A stretch of DNA of 64,000 nt from Halodesulfovibrio aestuarii DSM 17919 = ATCC 29578 (GCF_000384815.1 NZ_ARQF01000021.1:992001-1056000), one strand, 5' to 3'; shown: positions 29,371 through 39,028, counted from the first letter of the stretch. The notes: generated by a model from the letters alone, not told the origin. Numbers and translations are program-made.

Positions 29371-30405
29371 ATGAACCAGTATCAAAAAAGAATTACCGAG
29401 CTTCGTGAAAAACTTGGTGATGATCTTGTCATTATGGGTCATCATTACCAGAACGATGCTGTAATACGCCATGTTGATTTAACTGGCGACTCCCTTGAAC
29501 TTGCTCGTAAAGTGACAACTATTGATGCCAAGCACATTGTTTTTTGCGGTGTGTATTTCATGGGCGAATCAGCAGCGCTGCTCGCAAATGAAGGGCAGAA
29601 TGTTTACTTACCGGAAGACGATGCAAACTGTGTTATGTCTCAAATGGCACCTTACACCCTTGTAGACAAAGTACTCACCCGCATCAAAGAATCCGGACGC
29701 AATATTGTTCCGCTTACATACGTTAACTCTTCCGTTGCTGTTAAAGCAGTATGCGGAAAGCATGGCGGTTCTGTTTGCACTTCTGCTAACGCAGAAAAAA
29801 TGGTGCGCTGGGCTATGGAGCGCGGCGACAGTGTTCTCTTCCTGCCTGATAAAAACCTTGCACGTAACACTGCAAAGATTATAGGTATTCCTGAAGAGAA
29901 GTGGCACATACTGAATATCAAAGGCAACGGCACCCTGATTGATATGGACGCCGTTAGCAAATCTGAACTCATTATGTGGCCTGGCTGTTGCGCAATCCAC
30001 GCCCGTTTCAACGAACGTCAGATTGAAGCTGCACGCACTAAATACCCAGATGTGAAGATTGTTATCCATCCGGAAGCTGCTCCAAACGTTATCGACAAAG
30101 CAGACGCTGCCGGTTCTACATCCTTTATTATTAAGTATGTTGAAGCTGCACCGGAAGGTTCTAACATCGCCATCGGTACCGAGCTTAACCTCGTTGAGCG
30201 CCTTGCCGACCAGTACGAAGGGTCAAAGAACATCTTCCCATTGCTGGAATCCACCTGTTCCCACATGGCACGAGTGACCGAGCCTAAGCTGCTCAACTTA
30301 CTCGAAGCCATTGAGAATGGTACAGCTAAGCCTGTTACGATTCCGGCGGGTCTTGTAGAGGACGCAAAAATCGCATTAGAACGTATGCTGATCGCCTGCG
30401 CTTAG
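29371..30405 (+). CDS. nadA: Quinolinate synthase NadA
   Basis: Condenses iminoaspartate with dihydroxyacetone phosphate to quinolinate; a [4Fe-4S] enzyme. 344 residues with GGAG 8 bases before ATG. The three cluster-ligand cysteines are placed by context at Cys87 (DDANCVMSQMAP), Cys207 (MWPGCCAIH, with an adjacent Cys206) and Cys296 (ESTCSHM). The N-terminal MGHHYQNDAVI and HPEAAPNVIDKAD are further family marks. It is oxygen sensitive in the family. It is followed after 32 bases by nadB, its functional partner. Confidence 0.96.
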   Translation: MNQYQKRITELREKLGDDLVIMGHHYQNDAVIRHVDLTGDSLELARKVTTIDAKHIVFCGVYFMGESAALLANEGQNVYLPEDDANCVMSQMAPYTLVDKVLTRIKESGRNIVPLTYVNSSVAVKAVCGKHGGSVCTSANAEKMVRWAMERGDSVLFLPDKNLARNTAKIIGIPEEKWHILNIKGNGTLIDMDAVSKSELIMWPGCCAIHARFNERQIEAARTKYPDVKIVIHPEAAPNVIDKADAAGSTSFIIKYVEAAPEGSNIAIGTELNLVERLADQYEGSKNIFPLLESTCSHMARVTEPKLLNLLEAIENGTAKPVTIPAGLVEDAKIALERMLIACA

Positions 30406-30437
30406 TTATTTTTTCTTAAGCTTAACAGGATGTTGTA

Positions 30438-32021
30438 ATGAGTGATATCCGTCATTACACAACAGTGCTCGTCATCGGTTCCGGCATTGCCGGTTGTACC
30501 GCTGCCCTGCGCCTTGCTGACGAAGGTGTACATTGTACACTTATTACAAGTAGTTCTTGTCTGGATCACGGCAACTCTCCCCTTGCTCAAGGTGGAATCG
30601 TTTTTAAATCAGATGATAACGACCACAAGCAGCTTGAAAAGGACATCTTAACTGCCGGACATAATTATAACTCTTTAAAAGCCGTTCACAACATTGCAAC
30701 CTTAGGGCCGCATGCTGTGGAAAACATTCTGGTTAAACGCCTCGGTATTCCTTTTGCCAGACAAAAGGCACCTTCCGAGTGCGAATGGGATTTAACCAGG
30801 GAAGGCGGACACGAAACCCCGCGTATTCTGCACTGTGCAGACTACACAGGCCGCGCGATTATGGATGGTTTGATTCGTGAAATCATGATTCATCCAAACA
30901 TAACCGTCATGAAAAAAAGAACAGCTATCGACCTGCTCACCAGTCACCACCACACTGACAATCCTCAGTTCAAATACGAACTGGAGAACGAATGTCTCGG
31001 TGCGTACGTCTATAATGAAGACGAAGAGCGCGTTGAAACCATGTTTGCAGACTACACCATTGTTGCCACCGGCGGCATCGGTCAGATTTACCTGCACACG
31101 ACTAACCCTCACGGATCCATCGGTTCCGGTGTAGCAATGGGTTTCCGTGCCGGTGCAACCGTGCATAACATGGAGTTTGTTCAATTCCACCCTACAGCTT
31201 TCCACCACCATTCCGGGCAAAAATTCCTGATTACGGAAGCAATGCGCGGCGAAGGTGCCAAGCTTATGAACTCCAAGGGTGAGTATTTCATGCCTAAGTA
31301 CGATAAACGTGCAGATTTAGCACCGCGTGATATTGTTGCGCGCTCTATCGTAGACGAAATGCTCAAAAACGACGATGACTGCGTCTACCTTGATACTTCA
31401 GCAATGAAGCACGACCTTGCAAAACGCTTCCCTACCATCTTCAAGCGTTGCCTTGAACTCGGTATCGACATCCTCAAAGATCCTGTACCGGTTGTTCCGG
31501 CAGCGCACTACAGCTGTGGTGGTATTCTGGTTAACGAACATGGTAGAACCACTGTTGCGCGTCTCTACGCTGTGGGTGAATGCAGCTGCACAGGTGTGCA
31601 TGGCGCCAACCGCCTTGCTTCCACCTCTCTGCTCGAGGCTCTTGTATGGGCAGATACTGCAGCTAGCCATATCAAAAAAAGTGCACACGTTCCTGCAAGT
31701 CAAGACTTGCGTAACGCCGTTCCAGACTGGAAGCCGCTCGGTCATGACCATAACGACGATCCTGCCCTTATTGCACAGGATTGGAACAGAATCCGCAACA
31801 CTATGTGGAACTATGTAGGGATCACCCGTACTTCCCAGCGCCTTGCACGCGCTCACGAAGACATGCGGGATCTGTCCAAGCACCTGCATAACTTCTACAA
31901 GAGCACGCCGCTCTCAAAAAGGCTTATTGATCTTTTCCACGGCTGCCTTACCGCGTATATCATTACCATGGCAGCGAAAAGAAATACTAACAGCATAGGC
32001 TGCCATTACAGGGCAGACTAA
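30438..32021 (+). CDS. nadB: L-aspartate oxidase NadB
   Basis: FAD enzyme that oxidises L-aspartate to iminoaspartate, the substrate of NadA. 527 residues. FAD-binding VLVIGSGIAGCTAALRLAD at the N-terminus, NSPLAQGGI, then VQFHPTAFHH, the catalytic-loop RGEGAKLMN, HYSCGGILV and GVHGANRLASTSLLEALV near the FAD isoalloxazine. Under anaerobiosis the family uses fumarate as acceptor, which suits this organism. The gene sits 32 bases after nadA. Confidence 0.96.
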   Translation: MSDIRHYTTVLVIGSGIAGCTAALRLADEGVHCTLITSSSCLDHGNSPLAQGGIVFKSDDNDHKQLEKDILTAGHNYNSLKAVHNIATLGPHAVENILVKRLGIPFARQKAPSECEWDLTREGGHETPRILHCADYTGRAIMDGLIREIMIHPNITVMKKRTAIDLLTSHHHTDNPQFKYELENECLGAYVYNEDEERVETMFADYTIVATGGIGQIYLHTTNPHGSIGSGVAMGFRAGATVHNMEFVQFHPTAFHHHSGQKFLITEAMRGEGAKLMNSKGEYFMPKYDKRADLAPRDIVARSIVDEMLKNDDDCVYLDTSAMKHDLAKRFPTIFKRCLELGIDILKDPVPVVPAAHYSCGGILVNEHGRTTVARLYAVGECSCTGVHGANRLASTSLLEALVWADTAASHIKKSAHVPASQDLRNAVPDWKPLGHDHNDDPALIAQDWNRIRNTMWNYVGITRTSQRLARAHEDMRDLSKHLHNFYKSTPLSKRLIDLFHGCLTAYIITMAAKRNTNSIGCHYRAD

Positions 32022-32064
32022 GACTAAATAGTATATCGATTTTATTTAGACTGTCTTACATACT

Positions 32065-32101
32065 AAAAAAGCAACATCTTTTTGATGTTGCTTTTTTTTT
32101 T
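32065..32101 (+). terminator. Terminator after nadB
   Basis: aaaaaagcaacatc and its complement form a 14-bp stem with a 5-base loop followed by a long T-run. Confidence 0.92.
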
Positions 32102-32125
32102 GATCTTTTTATTACGAAACTACGC

Positions 32126-32569
32126 TTACCAAAGAAATAACGACAAAACCTGAACACCCGTAACTATCTGAAGAAAAACAAGAATACAAAGAAGAACCCC
32201 CAACAGGCCGTGGGTTACAGACAGATACACGCGTTTCTTTTTAAAAAGCTCCATCCAGTATCCGGTGAGAAAAGTGCCGAGCACGAACAGAAAAGCAATT
32301 ACACCCAACGTATAATGTGCCCCTGTGATCCGACAATACTGCCACTCCTCCCGAGTGAAATACACCCCGAAAGCAAGGCCGACAAGCCATAGTGAAGTTG
32401 CAATTTTTCCATACAAGACATGCTGCTTCCACGGAAAAACAAGCTTCATCTTACCATGAGCAATTAAGAAACGCTTGAGCCCCCAGAGTAGAGCAAAATA
32501 CCCAAAAATGGTGCCCAGCAATTGAATGACCGGATGAATATACAGATATAACTTTGCTTCCTGAATCAT
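32126..32569 (-). CDS. DUF4079 family membrane protein, possible b-type haem protein
   Basis: 147 residues with four hydrophobic helices. YIHPVIQLLGTIFGY at the N-terminus, histidines in a second helix region and THGLLGVLLCIL near the end fit the DUF4079/cytochrome b561-like pattern of paired helix His residues. A b-type haem electron-transfer role is an inference from those His residues. It lies 19 bases downstream of the prenyltransferase gene on the same strand, so both probably share a transcript. Confidence 0.72.
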   Translation of the reverse strand: MIQEAKLYLYIHPVIQLLGTIFGYFALLWGLKRFLIAHGKMKLVFPWKQHVLYGKIATSLWLVGLAFGVYFTREEWQYCRITGAHYTLGVIAFLFVLGTFLTGYWMELFKKKRVYLSVTHGLLGVLLCILVFLQIVTGVQVLSLFLW

Positions 32570-32588
32570 AGAATAGCCCCCGAAGCGA

Positions 32589-33458
32589 CTAAAGTTGTAC
32601 GATAACCGCCCCCATCAATAAGCATGCTGAGGCAATATCAAAAAGATAAACGGTGATAAGCCGCGTTAACGGAACCATACTCCCAAGTAAAAAAACACTC
32701 CCCAATATTGTTCCAACAAGAGAAGGGACACCAAGCCCCCGGGTACATACAAGAGCAAAGAGCATTACACTGCATACATACGCAAAGTACCAGACACGCA
32801 TAAGCATTTTTTGATGCGTAATAACGAAGTAACTGACAGGGATAGGACTGAAACGTGATAAGTACTCTTCTTTGTGTTCGTAGATGCGCAGCCAAGCATG
32901 CGGGATCTGCACAAGGTACCAGATAATAAAATTGGTAAGGATAAGCGGGTCAAACATACTTCCACCAGCGGCAACCCACCCCATAAGCGGCGGCATTGCG
33001 CCAGCCACGCTGCCGATCAGCAGCGCAAACGGAGTTCGACGCTTCATAGCGGTATACAGCCCGTTATAAATTACAAGTACCATGAAAGTGAGAAGCAGTG
33101 TCCGGCTGGACAGGGTCATGGCATAAAAACTTACAGCCAGTGCAATCCACAGCACAGCGATCATAAGGGCCGTCCGTGAGCTTATATAGCCTTGTGGAAG
33201 AGGCCGCGACATCGTGCGGGAAAAGTACCCGTCTGTGCGTTTTTCCTGCACCTGATTAAGAGCGGAACAACCGGCGCAGAGAAAAAAGCTCCCAAAACCT
33301 GCTGCAAACAGAGCGCATGAAAACTCCGGTGAATAAAGAAGATAGCCGAGCATAGATATAGCAGCCACCGCAACTGAAACAGGGATGCGTGCCAACACTT
33401 GCAGGTTGGAAATAAATCTGCGCATATCCGTCTTAGCTTCTAAGCGATAGACATTCAT
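32589..33458 (-). CDS. UbiA/CtaB-family prenyltransferase (haem O synthase-like)
   Basis: 289 residues, about eight helices. The first polyprenyl-binding motif reads NQVQEKRTDGYFSRTMSRPLP: the RT-x2-RPLP that follows is typical of protoheme IX farnesyltransferase (CtaB), but the usual first Asp of NxxxDxxxD is Glu here. SVAGAMPPLMGWVAAGG and HAWLRIYEHKEEYLSRF also match CtaB. It would convert haem b to haem o for a terminal oxidase. The neighbouring cytochrome c553 gene fits. A cox operon is not in view, so the partner oxidase is unknown. Confidence 0.82.
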   Translation of the reverse strand: MNVYRLEAKTDMRRFISNLQVLARIPVSVAVAAISMLGYLLYSPEFSCALFAAGFGSFFLCAGCSALNQVQEKRTDGYFSRTMSRPLPQGYISSRTALMIAVLWIALAVSFYAMTLSSRTLLLTFMVLVIYNGLYTAMKRRTPFALLIGSVAGAMPPLMGWVAAGGSMFDPLILTNFIIWYLVQIPHAWLRIYEHKEEYLSRFSPIPVSYFVITHQKMLMRVWYFAYVCSVMLFALVCTRGLGVPSLVGTILGSVFLLGSMVPLTRLITVYLFDIASACLLMGAVIVQL

Positions 33459-33735
33459 CTTCCCTCCCCTGTTTATATTTTTTGCGTCATGGACTCACTG
33501 GACTGCTCGGAATCATTATGCATAAGGTTAAAAGTGCATCATCTAACGCGTAAATGATATATAATTTGGTTCAACGGATAAAAAGAGTCATACAAATAAC
33601 ATTGTGTTTCAGTGCGCTGACTCGAGGTCTGCGCTGACTCATTTCCACATACTAAGAGCTACAGCAAGAGCAATGCGCAATACACGCACTACGCCGAGTT
33701 GTTGAACTACAGGCGGCCCCACCCGATCTTGTTTG
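33459..33735. repeat. Gap containing a 10-bp direct repeat
   Basis: The gap lies between the prenyltransferase and cytochrome c553 genes and has no gene. The sequence gcgctgactc occurs twice, at 33614-33623 and 33631-33640, one and a half helix turns apart, as a regulator binding site might. No confident promoter. Confidence 0.35.
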
Positions 33736-34053
33736 CTACTCAAATGTACTAATATACTCCGCCACTTTCACACGATCTTCTTCTTTCAAACGCTTTGCAA
33801 TAGACATCATGACACCTTTTTTATTTCCACCAAATGTGCCTGCTGCGTAGCCATTGAGTTTTTCAAGAACCTGATCTGCGGTCTGGCCTTTAAGCGGCTT
33901 ACTTACCCCAAGAGCCATGGTTTCACCGTTTACGCCATGACAACCAACGCATGTTGCATAAATTTTTTTGCCACCGGTATCCTCTGCCATTCCCAAGGAG
34001 ACACCAGCCAGAAGAAGGCTGAAGATTGCAAAACAGACTGCCGCTTTTTTCAT
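33736..34053 (-). CDS. Cytochrome c553, monohaem class I
   Basis: 105-residue precursor: a signal peptide to about residue 23 (LLLAGVSLGMA) and a mature protein of about 82 residues. The haem site is CVGCH (Cys35, Cys38, His39); the axial Met lies in KKGVMMSIAKRL. The sequence follows the Desulfovibrio cytochrome c553 pattern (GVSKPLKGQ, GYAAGTFGG). It acts as a periplasmic electron carrier, in Desulfovibrio linked to formate dehydrogenase or a cytochrome oxidase; the second fits the adjacent CtaB-like gene. Monocistronic by spacing. Confidence 0.93.
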   Translation of the reverse strand: MKKAAVCFAIFSLLLAGVSLGMAEDTGGKKIYATCVGCHGVNGETMALGVSKPLKGQTADQVLEKLNGYAAGTFGGNKKGVMMSIAKRLKEEDRVKVAEYISTFE

Positions 34054-34165
34054 TGTAACCCTCCATTACGTTCGAAACTACAGATTTAATACATAACATA
34101 CCATCAAGAATGAAAAAAGATCAATAGCACAACCATTGATAACTCTTTGTCTCTTCCAGAAGCCC

Positions 34166-34196
34166 AAAAAAAAGACGCCCCCAAAGGGGCGTCTTT
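34166..34196 (-). terminator. yajC-secDF terminator
   Basis: aaagacgcccc pairs with ggggcgtcttt across a 4-base loop; the minus-strand read ends in a long T-run. It lies 23 bases past secF. Confidence 0.92.
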
Positions 34197-34218
34197 ATAT
34201 CAACATAGCGAAAGGAAG

Positions 34219-35304
34219 TTACACACTACCGTCTGCGTGGTTATGAGATTCCACTACTGGCTCCGGTATTTCGTCCGGGCTGAATGCGTAAAGCACCGGG
34301 CTCGCAACGAAGATGGAGGAATAGGTACCTACGGTCACACCGACAAGAAGAGTCAGTGCGAAGTCGTGGATAATTCCGCCGCCGAAGAAGAAAAGAGAAA
34401 CCAGTACCAGCAACGTAGTACAGGAAGTCAGCAAAGTACGACTTAAAGTCTGGTTAACAGCTTTGTTGATTACTTCACCGTAGGTTGGTGCAGAACGCTG
34501 GAAGATATTTTCACGGATACGGTCAAATACAATGATGGTATCGTTCAATGAGTAACCAACGATGGTCAGCAATGCTGCCACGATGGTTAAGTCAAACTCT
34601 TTACCGAGAATAGAAAGAACACCGATTGTAATAAGAACGTCGTGAATAAGCGCAACAACCGCACCAAGTGCATAGTTGAGCTTAAGCTTCCAGCAGATGC
34701 CGAGAGTAAGCAGCATGGCGATAAGAACCTGCATCTGCTTTGGTGCACCGACCAGATCAAGGACGTACATACCGGTTGCAAGCCCTGCAGCCATGATACC
34801 GGCAGTAAACCAGCGCTGCTCGAATCGACCGGAGATGTAGATAGCAATAAGGAGTACTGCAAAGTACAATGCTTCTAACGCTGCGGAACGCAGATCAGCA
34901 CCAATTTTTGGGCCAACCATATCGAGACGTTCGATAGAAAACACATTGTTTGGCATATTCTGGCCAAACTGCTTCTTCAAAATTTGCGGAAGTCTTGTAT
35001 CGGCTTTTCCAACAGAAGAAATACGCAAAAGGTAGTCTGTGTCGCCTTCACCAAAACGCTGTACGGAAAGGCCCTGAAGGTTAGCACCTGCGAGGCTGTC
35101 CTTAATATCCTGAGGAGCTACAGCCTGCTCAAAGTTAACCTGCGCAAGCACACCACCGGAGAAGTCGATGCCGTACTTTGGACCGCCCTGAAGAATAAGA
35201 GAACCGATGCCAAGCAACATAATCACAAGAGACAGCGCAATAGTAAATTTACGCAATCCGATGAAATCAATCTTGCTATCTGGCTTAATAATGCTCAGAC
35301 CCAT
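34219..35304 (-). CDS. secF: Protein translocase subunit SecF
   Basis: 361 residues with six helices. It works with SecD to drive late stages of Sec export using proton motive force. Signatures: GIDFSGGVLAQVNF at the periplasmic P1-type region, VGYSLNDTIIVFDRIRENI and NQTLSRTLLTSCTTLLVL in the membrane part. It follows secD after 11 bases on the same strand. Confidence 0.96.
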   Translation of the reverse strand: MGLSIIKPDSKIDFIGLRKFTIALSLVIMLLGIGSLILQGGPKYGIDFSGGVLAQVNFEQAVAPQDIKDSLAGANLQGLSVQRFGEGDTDYLLRISSVGKADTRLPQILKKQFGQNMPNNVFSIERLDMVGPKIGADLRSAALEALYFAVLLIAIYISGRFEQRWFTAGIMAAGLATGMYVLDLVGAPKQMQVLIAMLLTLGICWKLKLNYALGAVVALIHDVLITIGVLSILGKEFDLTIVAALLTIVGYSLNDTIIVFDRIRENIFQRSAPTYGEVINKAVNQTLSRTLLTSCTTLLVLVSLFFFGGGIIHDFALTLLVGVTVGTYSSIFVASPVLYAFSPDEIPEPVVESHNHADGSV

Positions 35305-35315
35305 AATCTATCTCC

Positions 35316-36911
35316 TTATATGCTGAGCTTTCTGCCCGGCTTACCGTTGATCCAGAGACCAAAGATGATACGTGCGCAGAAGATAGCTGTGAACATTGAA
35401 GCCAAGATACCGAGGCTAAGCGTTACCGCAAAACCACGAATTGGGCCTGTGCCGAACTGGTAAAGAATGATTGCCGCAAGCAATGTAGTCACGTTTGCGT
35501 CAAAAATTGTCAGAGTAGCACTGGAGAAACCTTGCTCAACGGCTTTGAACGGAGTAAGTCCGCGGCGAACTTCTTCGCGGATACGTTCAAAGATAATAAC
35601 GTTAGCATCAACAGCCATACCAAGGGTAAGGATGATGCCGGCGATACCGGGTAATGTAAGGGTCGCACCAAATGCAGCAAGACCAGCAACAATGAATATG
35701 ATGTTCATAAGGAGAACAACGTTAGCAATAACGCCGCTGAAACCGTAGTAGATCATCATAAAGACCATTACGAGCGCGCCACCTACGAGTGTAGCAGTAA
35801 TACCCTGATCGATAGATTCCTGACCAAGGGATGGCCCTACGGAACGTTCTTCAAGGATTTTAACCGGTGCAGGCAAGGAGCCAGCCCGAAGAACGATAGC
35901 AAGATCGTGTGCTTCTTCAGTAGTAAAACTACCGGAAATGGACGCGCGGCCGCCGCGGATTTTTTCCTGAATTACAGGAGCGGAGTACACTTTATCATCA
36001 AGAACAATAGCCATACGTTTTTTAACGTTCTGACCGGTAATTTCTTCAAAACGACGTGCGCCACTGCTGTTGAATGTAATCGCAACATACGGCTTGTTGA
36101 ACTTATCGTACGCAACACGAGCGTCAGAAATAGTGTCGCCTGTAAGAGCTGCACTTGTGTTCACAACAATAAAAGACTCAGAATAGGTGCCGTCAGGGTT
36201 GCGATGCATCTGCTTCATAGCTTCTGTGCCCGGAGGAACAATGCCTTTAGCAGCTTTCGCAGGGTCTACCCCTTCACGAACCATTTTAAATTCAAGGTGC
36301 GCGGTTTTACCGATAATCTTAATTGCACGCTCGGTATCACTAAGACCAGGGAGCTGTACCTGAATACGGTAGCCCTGCTGCTTACGGATATCCGGCTCGG
36401 CAACGCCGAACTGGTCAACACGGTTACGGATAGTTTTTACAGCCTGATCCAAGGTAAGGTCAGACACGTATTTTTTGTATTCCGATGTGTACGTCAGTGT
36501 GTAACGAACTTTATTGTTATCAAGAACGGTAGATTCCGCATTTAAGCGGTTAAAGCTTTTCTCGAGCAACGCATCAAGGGCATCTTTCTGTGAAGACTTG
36601 AGAAGTACAAACTCAAGCTTATCGTTCTGCACAAGACGCGGCTGTAAAATAAAAATCTTATCTTCGCGTGCTACGGTACGAATATCCTGCCCCATAAGGG
36701 AAAGATTATTGGAAAGAGCCTTATCAACATCTACACCAAGAACAAGGTGGACACCACCCTGCAGGTCAAGGCCAAGGCTGACCTTTTCTTCCGGTAAGAA
36801 CTTTTTGATTGGGGATGTTCCGATCGCCGGAATGCTAGGCAGTGCATATACAACACCAACCATGAGCACAAAAATCGCGACCAGTAATCTCCATCGCAAC
36901 CCCTCTCTCAT
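35316..36911 (-). CDS. secD: Protein translocase subunit SecD
   Basis: 531 residues: an N-terminal helix, a large periplasmic head (about 35-340) and five C-terminal helices. LGLDLQGGVHLVLGVD, FGVAEPDIRKQQGYRIQVQLPG, and VDANVIIFERIREEVRRG are family signatures, the last shared with SecF. AAGGAG sits 6 bases before the ATG at 36911. YajC lies 118 bases upstream. Confidence 0.97.
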   Translation of the reverse strand: MREGLRWRLLVAIFVLMVGVVYALPSIPAIGTSPIKKFLPEEKVSLGLDLQGGVHLVLGVDVDKALSNNLSLMGQDIRTVAREDKIFILQPRLVQNDKLEFVLLKSSQKDALDALLEKSFNRLNAESTVLDNNKVRYTLTYTSEYKKYVSDLTLDQAVKTIRNRVDQFGVAEPDIRKQQGYRIQVQLPGLSDTERAIKIIGKTAHLEFKMVREGVDPAKAAKGIVPPGTEAMKQMHRNPDGTYSESFIVVNTSAALTGDTISDARVAYDKFNKPYVAITFNSSGARRFEEITGQNVKKRMAIVLDDKVYSAPVIQEKIRGGRASISGSFTTEEAHDLAIVLRAGSLPAPVKILEERSVGPSLGQESIDQGITATLVGGALVMVFMMIYYGFSGVIANVVLLMNIIFIVAGLAAFGATLTLPGIAGIILTLGMAVDANVIIFERIREEVRRGLTPFKAVEQGFSSATLTIFDANVTTLLAAIILYQFGTGPIRGFAVTLSLGILASMFTAIFCARIIFGLWINGKPGRKLSI

Positions 36912-37029
36912 TATAACTCCTTGATACTATTCAAACAGCAAAACCCGACACGAGAATCGTTCGGGGACAACAACAGCGTTGTGCTGAACAAGCAGAAAAC
37001 CGAATAAATCCAGCTTTCTGCTCCATAAA

Positions 37030-37386
37030 TTATTTCTTTTTGCCGTCTTTTGCTTTTTTTGCAGCACCAGCAGAAGGCTTGAGACCGGAGATGTACTGAC
37101 GACCAACCTGAACGGTAGTGTCGCCAAGATCAACAGAAATGATGTCTTCTTTAATCGCTACGATAGTACCAATAAGACCACCGGCGGTTACAACAGACTG
37201 ACCTTTCTGAAGGTTATCAAGCAGAGCTTTGTGCTCTTTAGCTCTTTTTTGCTGAGGACGGATGAGAAGGAAGTAAAAGATAACAAACATCAAAGCGAGG
37301 GGTACGAAGGCTGCGATAGGGCTGCCTTCCTGACCTGCCTGACCGCCTACTGCGCCCATTGCCCATGCTGCTTCTGGAAAGAACAT
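37030..37386 (-). CDS. yajC: Preprotein translocase subunit YajC
   Basis: 118 residues. One hydrophobic helix (about 26-45, FVPLALMFVIFYFLLIRPQQ) followed by the conserved cytoplasmic domain KRAKEHKALLDNLQKGQSVVTAGGLIGTI. It is part of the SecDF-YajC holo-translocon. It lies first in the yajC-secD-secF order on the minus strand, a common arrangement. The tail is Lys-rich. Confidence 0.95.
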   Translation of the reverse strand: MFFPEAAWAMGAVGGQAGQEGSPIAAFVPLALMFVIFYFLLIRPQQKRAKEHKALLDNLQKGQSVVTAGGLIGTIVAIKEDIISVDLGDTTVQVGRQYISGLKPSAGAAKKAKDGKKK

Positions 37387-38320
37387 AAAAACTCCTTAAC
37401 GGTTATCAAAAAAACGTAATGTCGCACTAAAATATTCTCTGAGTTTGCCATTAAATCAAATGATTATCGATGCACCCTTAAAAAATAATGCGACCCGTAA
37501 ACATTAATGCCAATTTGGCCTTTGTTTTTACTCGTACAGAGAAAAAGCTATAAACCTGAATCACGTACCTTTTCGTCAGAAAACATGCAAGATTTTTAAC
37601 TGATAGTGTTTCTAACAAAAGAAAAGAACACGCATTTACAATGCAAGCCAGCTTTAATTTGTACTGTTACCTACACCACAATTGTTACGGTATAGTTTCA
37701 ACATACCTGCATGCAGTTACTACCTTGTACGCCATACGTACTTAACAGATACCACGCCGCAACCCAACAGGCTTCACCTCGCGATATCGTACTACCTATT
37801 ATCACACCCGGAAAAACTATGAACTATGCATGAACGCACCATGCTCATGTCGATGAAAAATGCTGCACAGCCTGAAGGAAACTGAAGCCGCCGCGTTGCA
37901 GAGCAGAACAAAAACAGCACACTTGGCTCCAAATCTGCATCTACACCCCCAAGACACTCACAAGAGGAAAAAACTTCCACAGCAACCACACAACACACGT
38001 TCTAATTCGACAATTATGAATAGTTACAGAGTATAACAAACTAACATTTTACATAGCACCGCTCGATACAATTCCAAACATAACACCGAAGAGGACTCCC
38101 CCTGCGACGAATGGACGTAACGCTATCTGACCATTTTCCAGCCACCACACACATAAACATTGAGTGAGGCTTTACCAGCTTGTTGTCCTCAACCAGCCCA
38201 TCCAACTTTTTTTACGACCTATATAGAAATATAAATAAAAAACGTATTATCTTTAGTTTTTCTTAACTTTTTATTAGATACACCGAAGAGTAAGTAATCA
38301 CACACCACTGGAGGAAACTT
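37387..38320. other. Long AT-rich gap without a clear gene
   Basis: 934 bases between the divergent yajC and the unknown gene at 38321. I see no convincing gene, tRNA or terminator. A possible short membrane-protein-like frame on the minus strand (38049-38150) lacks a ribosome site and is reported under findings. Confidence 0.5.
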
Positions 38321-38941
38321 ATGGATATTACCGGACTACTCGACCAGACACAGAAATCCATGCAAGACCAAATGAAAGAGATGCTCAAAAAACAACAAGA
38401 GTCACTGCTTAAAGAGCAGCAAGGCTCAATTGCAAAAGCATCCCTTTCCGCAACATCTGCCTCTGAACGTCTGGCGGAAATGAAAAAAGAAGACGCATCG
38501 TCTGTTTCTAACTTATTCTCAAAGGACGCGGTAACTATGTCCGATGGCGTTGCCGCAATGATGAAACGCCACCAGAGCCAACAAGAATTACAACTAAGCA
38601 AACTTGACGGACTAGCAAGTGTTCTTGCAGTCGATGCTGCTAGAAGCGACATGGAAGCTCAGATTCAGGAACGCAGATCTCTTATCGGTCAAGTCTCTGC
38701 TGACGCTGGAGTAAAAAGTGTTGAGGAGATAAAACAAGAAGCTGACAACCAAATGGTCGAACAGCAGCACAACATGAGCCAGAAAGAAAGAGCACAGGCA
38801 GCAGCTAATGGCGAAACTATCTCAACTGAAGTTTCTGTCAAAACTGGAGCTGCGGTACCTCACGTAAGTACTCCAAAGGTTAGCGCTCCTGACATAAAAA
38901 TTAAAGCTGTTAAGGCTCCGCATGTAAACATTAAAATTTAA
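38321..38941 (+). CDS. Unknown coiled-coil protein with repetitive C-terminal tail
   Basis: 206 residues, not recognised. The N-terminal two-thirds are Gln-, Lys-, Glu- and Met-rich with helical heptads (DQMKEMLKKQQESLLKEQQ). The last 30 residues change character: two PHV segments (PHVSTPKV, APHVNIKI) and the alternation PKVSAPDIKIKAVK suggest a short beta-strand repeat. No signal peptide or membrane segment. GGAGG is 6 bases before the ATG. Its own terminator follows. The N-terminal TGLLDQTQKSMQDQM is unlike anything I can place. Confidence 0.75.
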   Translation: MDITGLLDQTQKSMQDQMKEMLKKQQESLLKEQQGSIAKASLSATSASERLAEMKKEDASSVSNLFSKDAVTMSDGVAAMMKRHQSQQELQLSKLDGLASVLAVDAARSDMEAQIQERRSLIGQVSADAGVKSVEEIKQEADNQMVEQQHNMSQKERAQAAANGETISTEVSVKTGAAVPHVSTPKVSAPDIKIKAVKAPHVNIKI

Positions 38942-38993
38942 CCCCTTGCTGATATCCATCCTATCTGCAGCCGACCCTCACTACTTTGTACAT

Positions 38994-39028
38994 AAAGAAG
39001 CCTCCATGCAAATCATGGAGGCTTCTTT
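38994..39028 (+). terminator. Terminator of the coiled-coil gene
   Basis: aaagaagcctccatg pairs with catggaggcttcttt over a 5-base loop. Its core is almost the same as that of the hairpin at 39627-39656. No long T-run follows. Confidence 0.85.

Noticed and set aside
37792-37998. 68-codon minus-strand frame in the yajC gap
   Set aside because: No ribosome site, composition is Cys/Ser/Val-rich without motif, and no conserved neighbour; probably chance.
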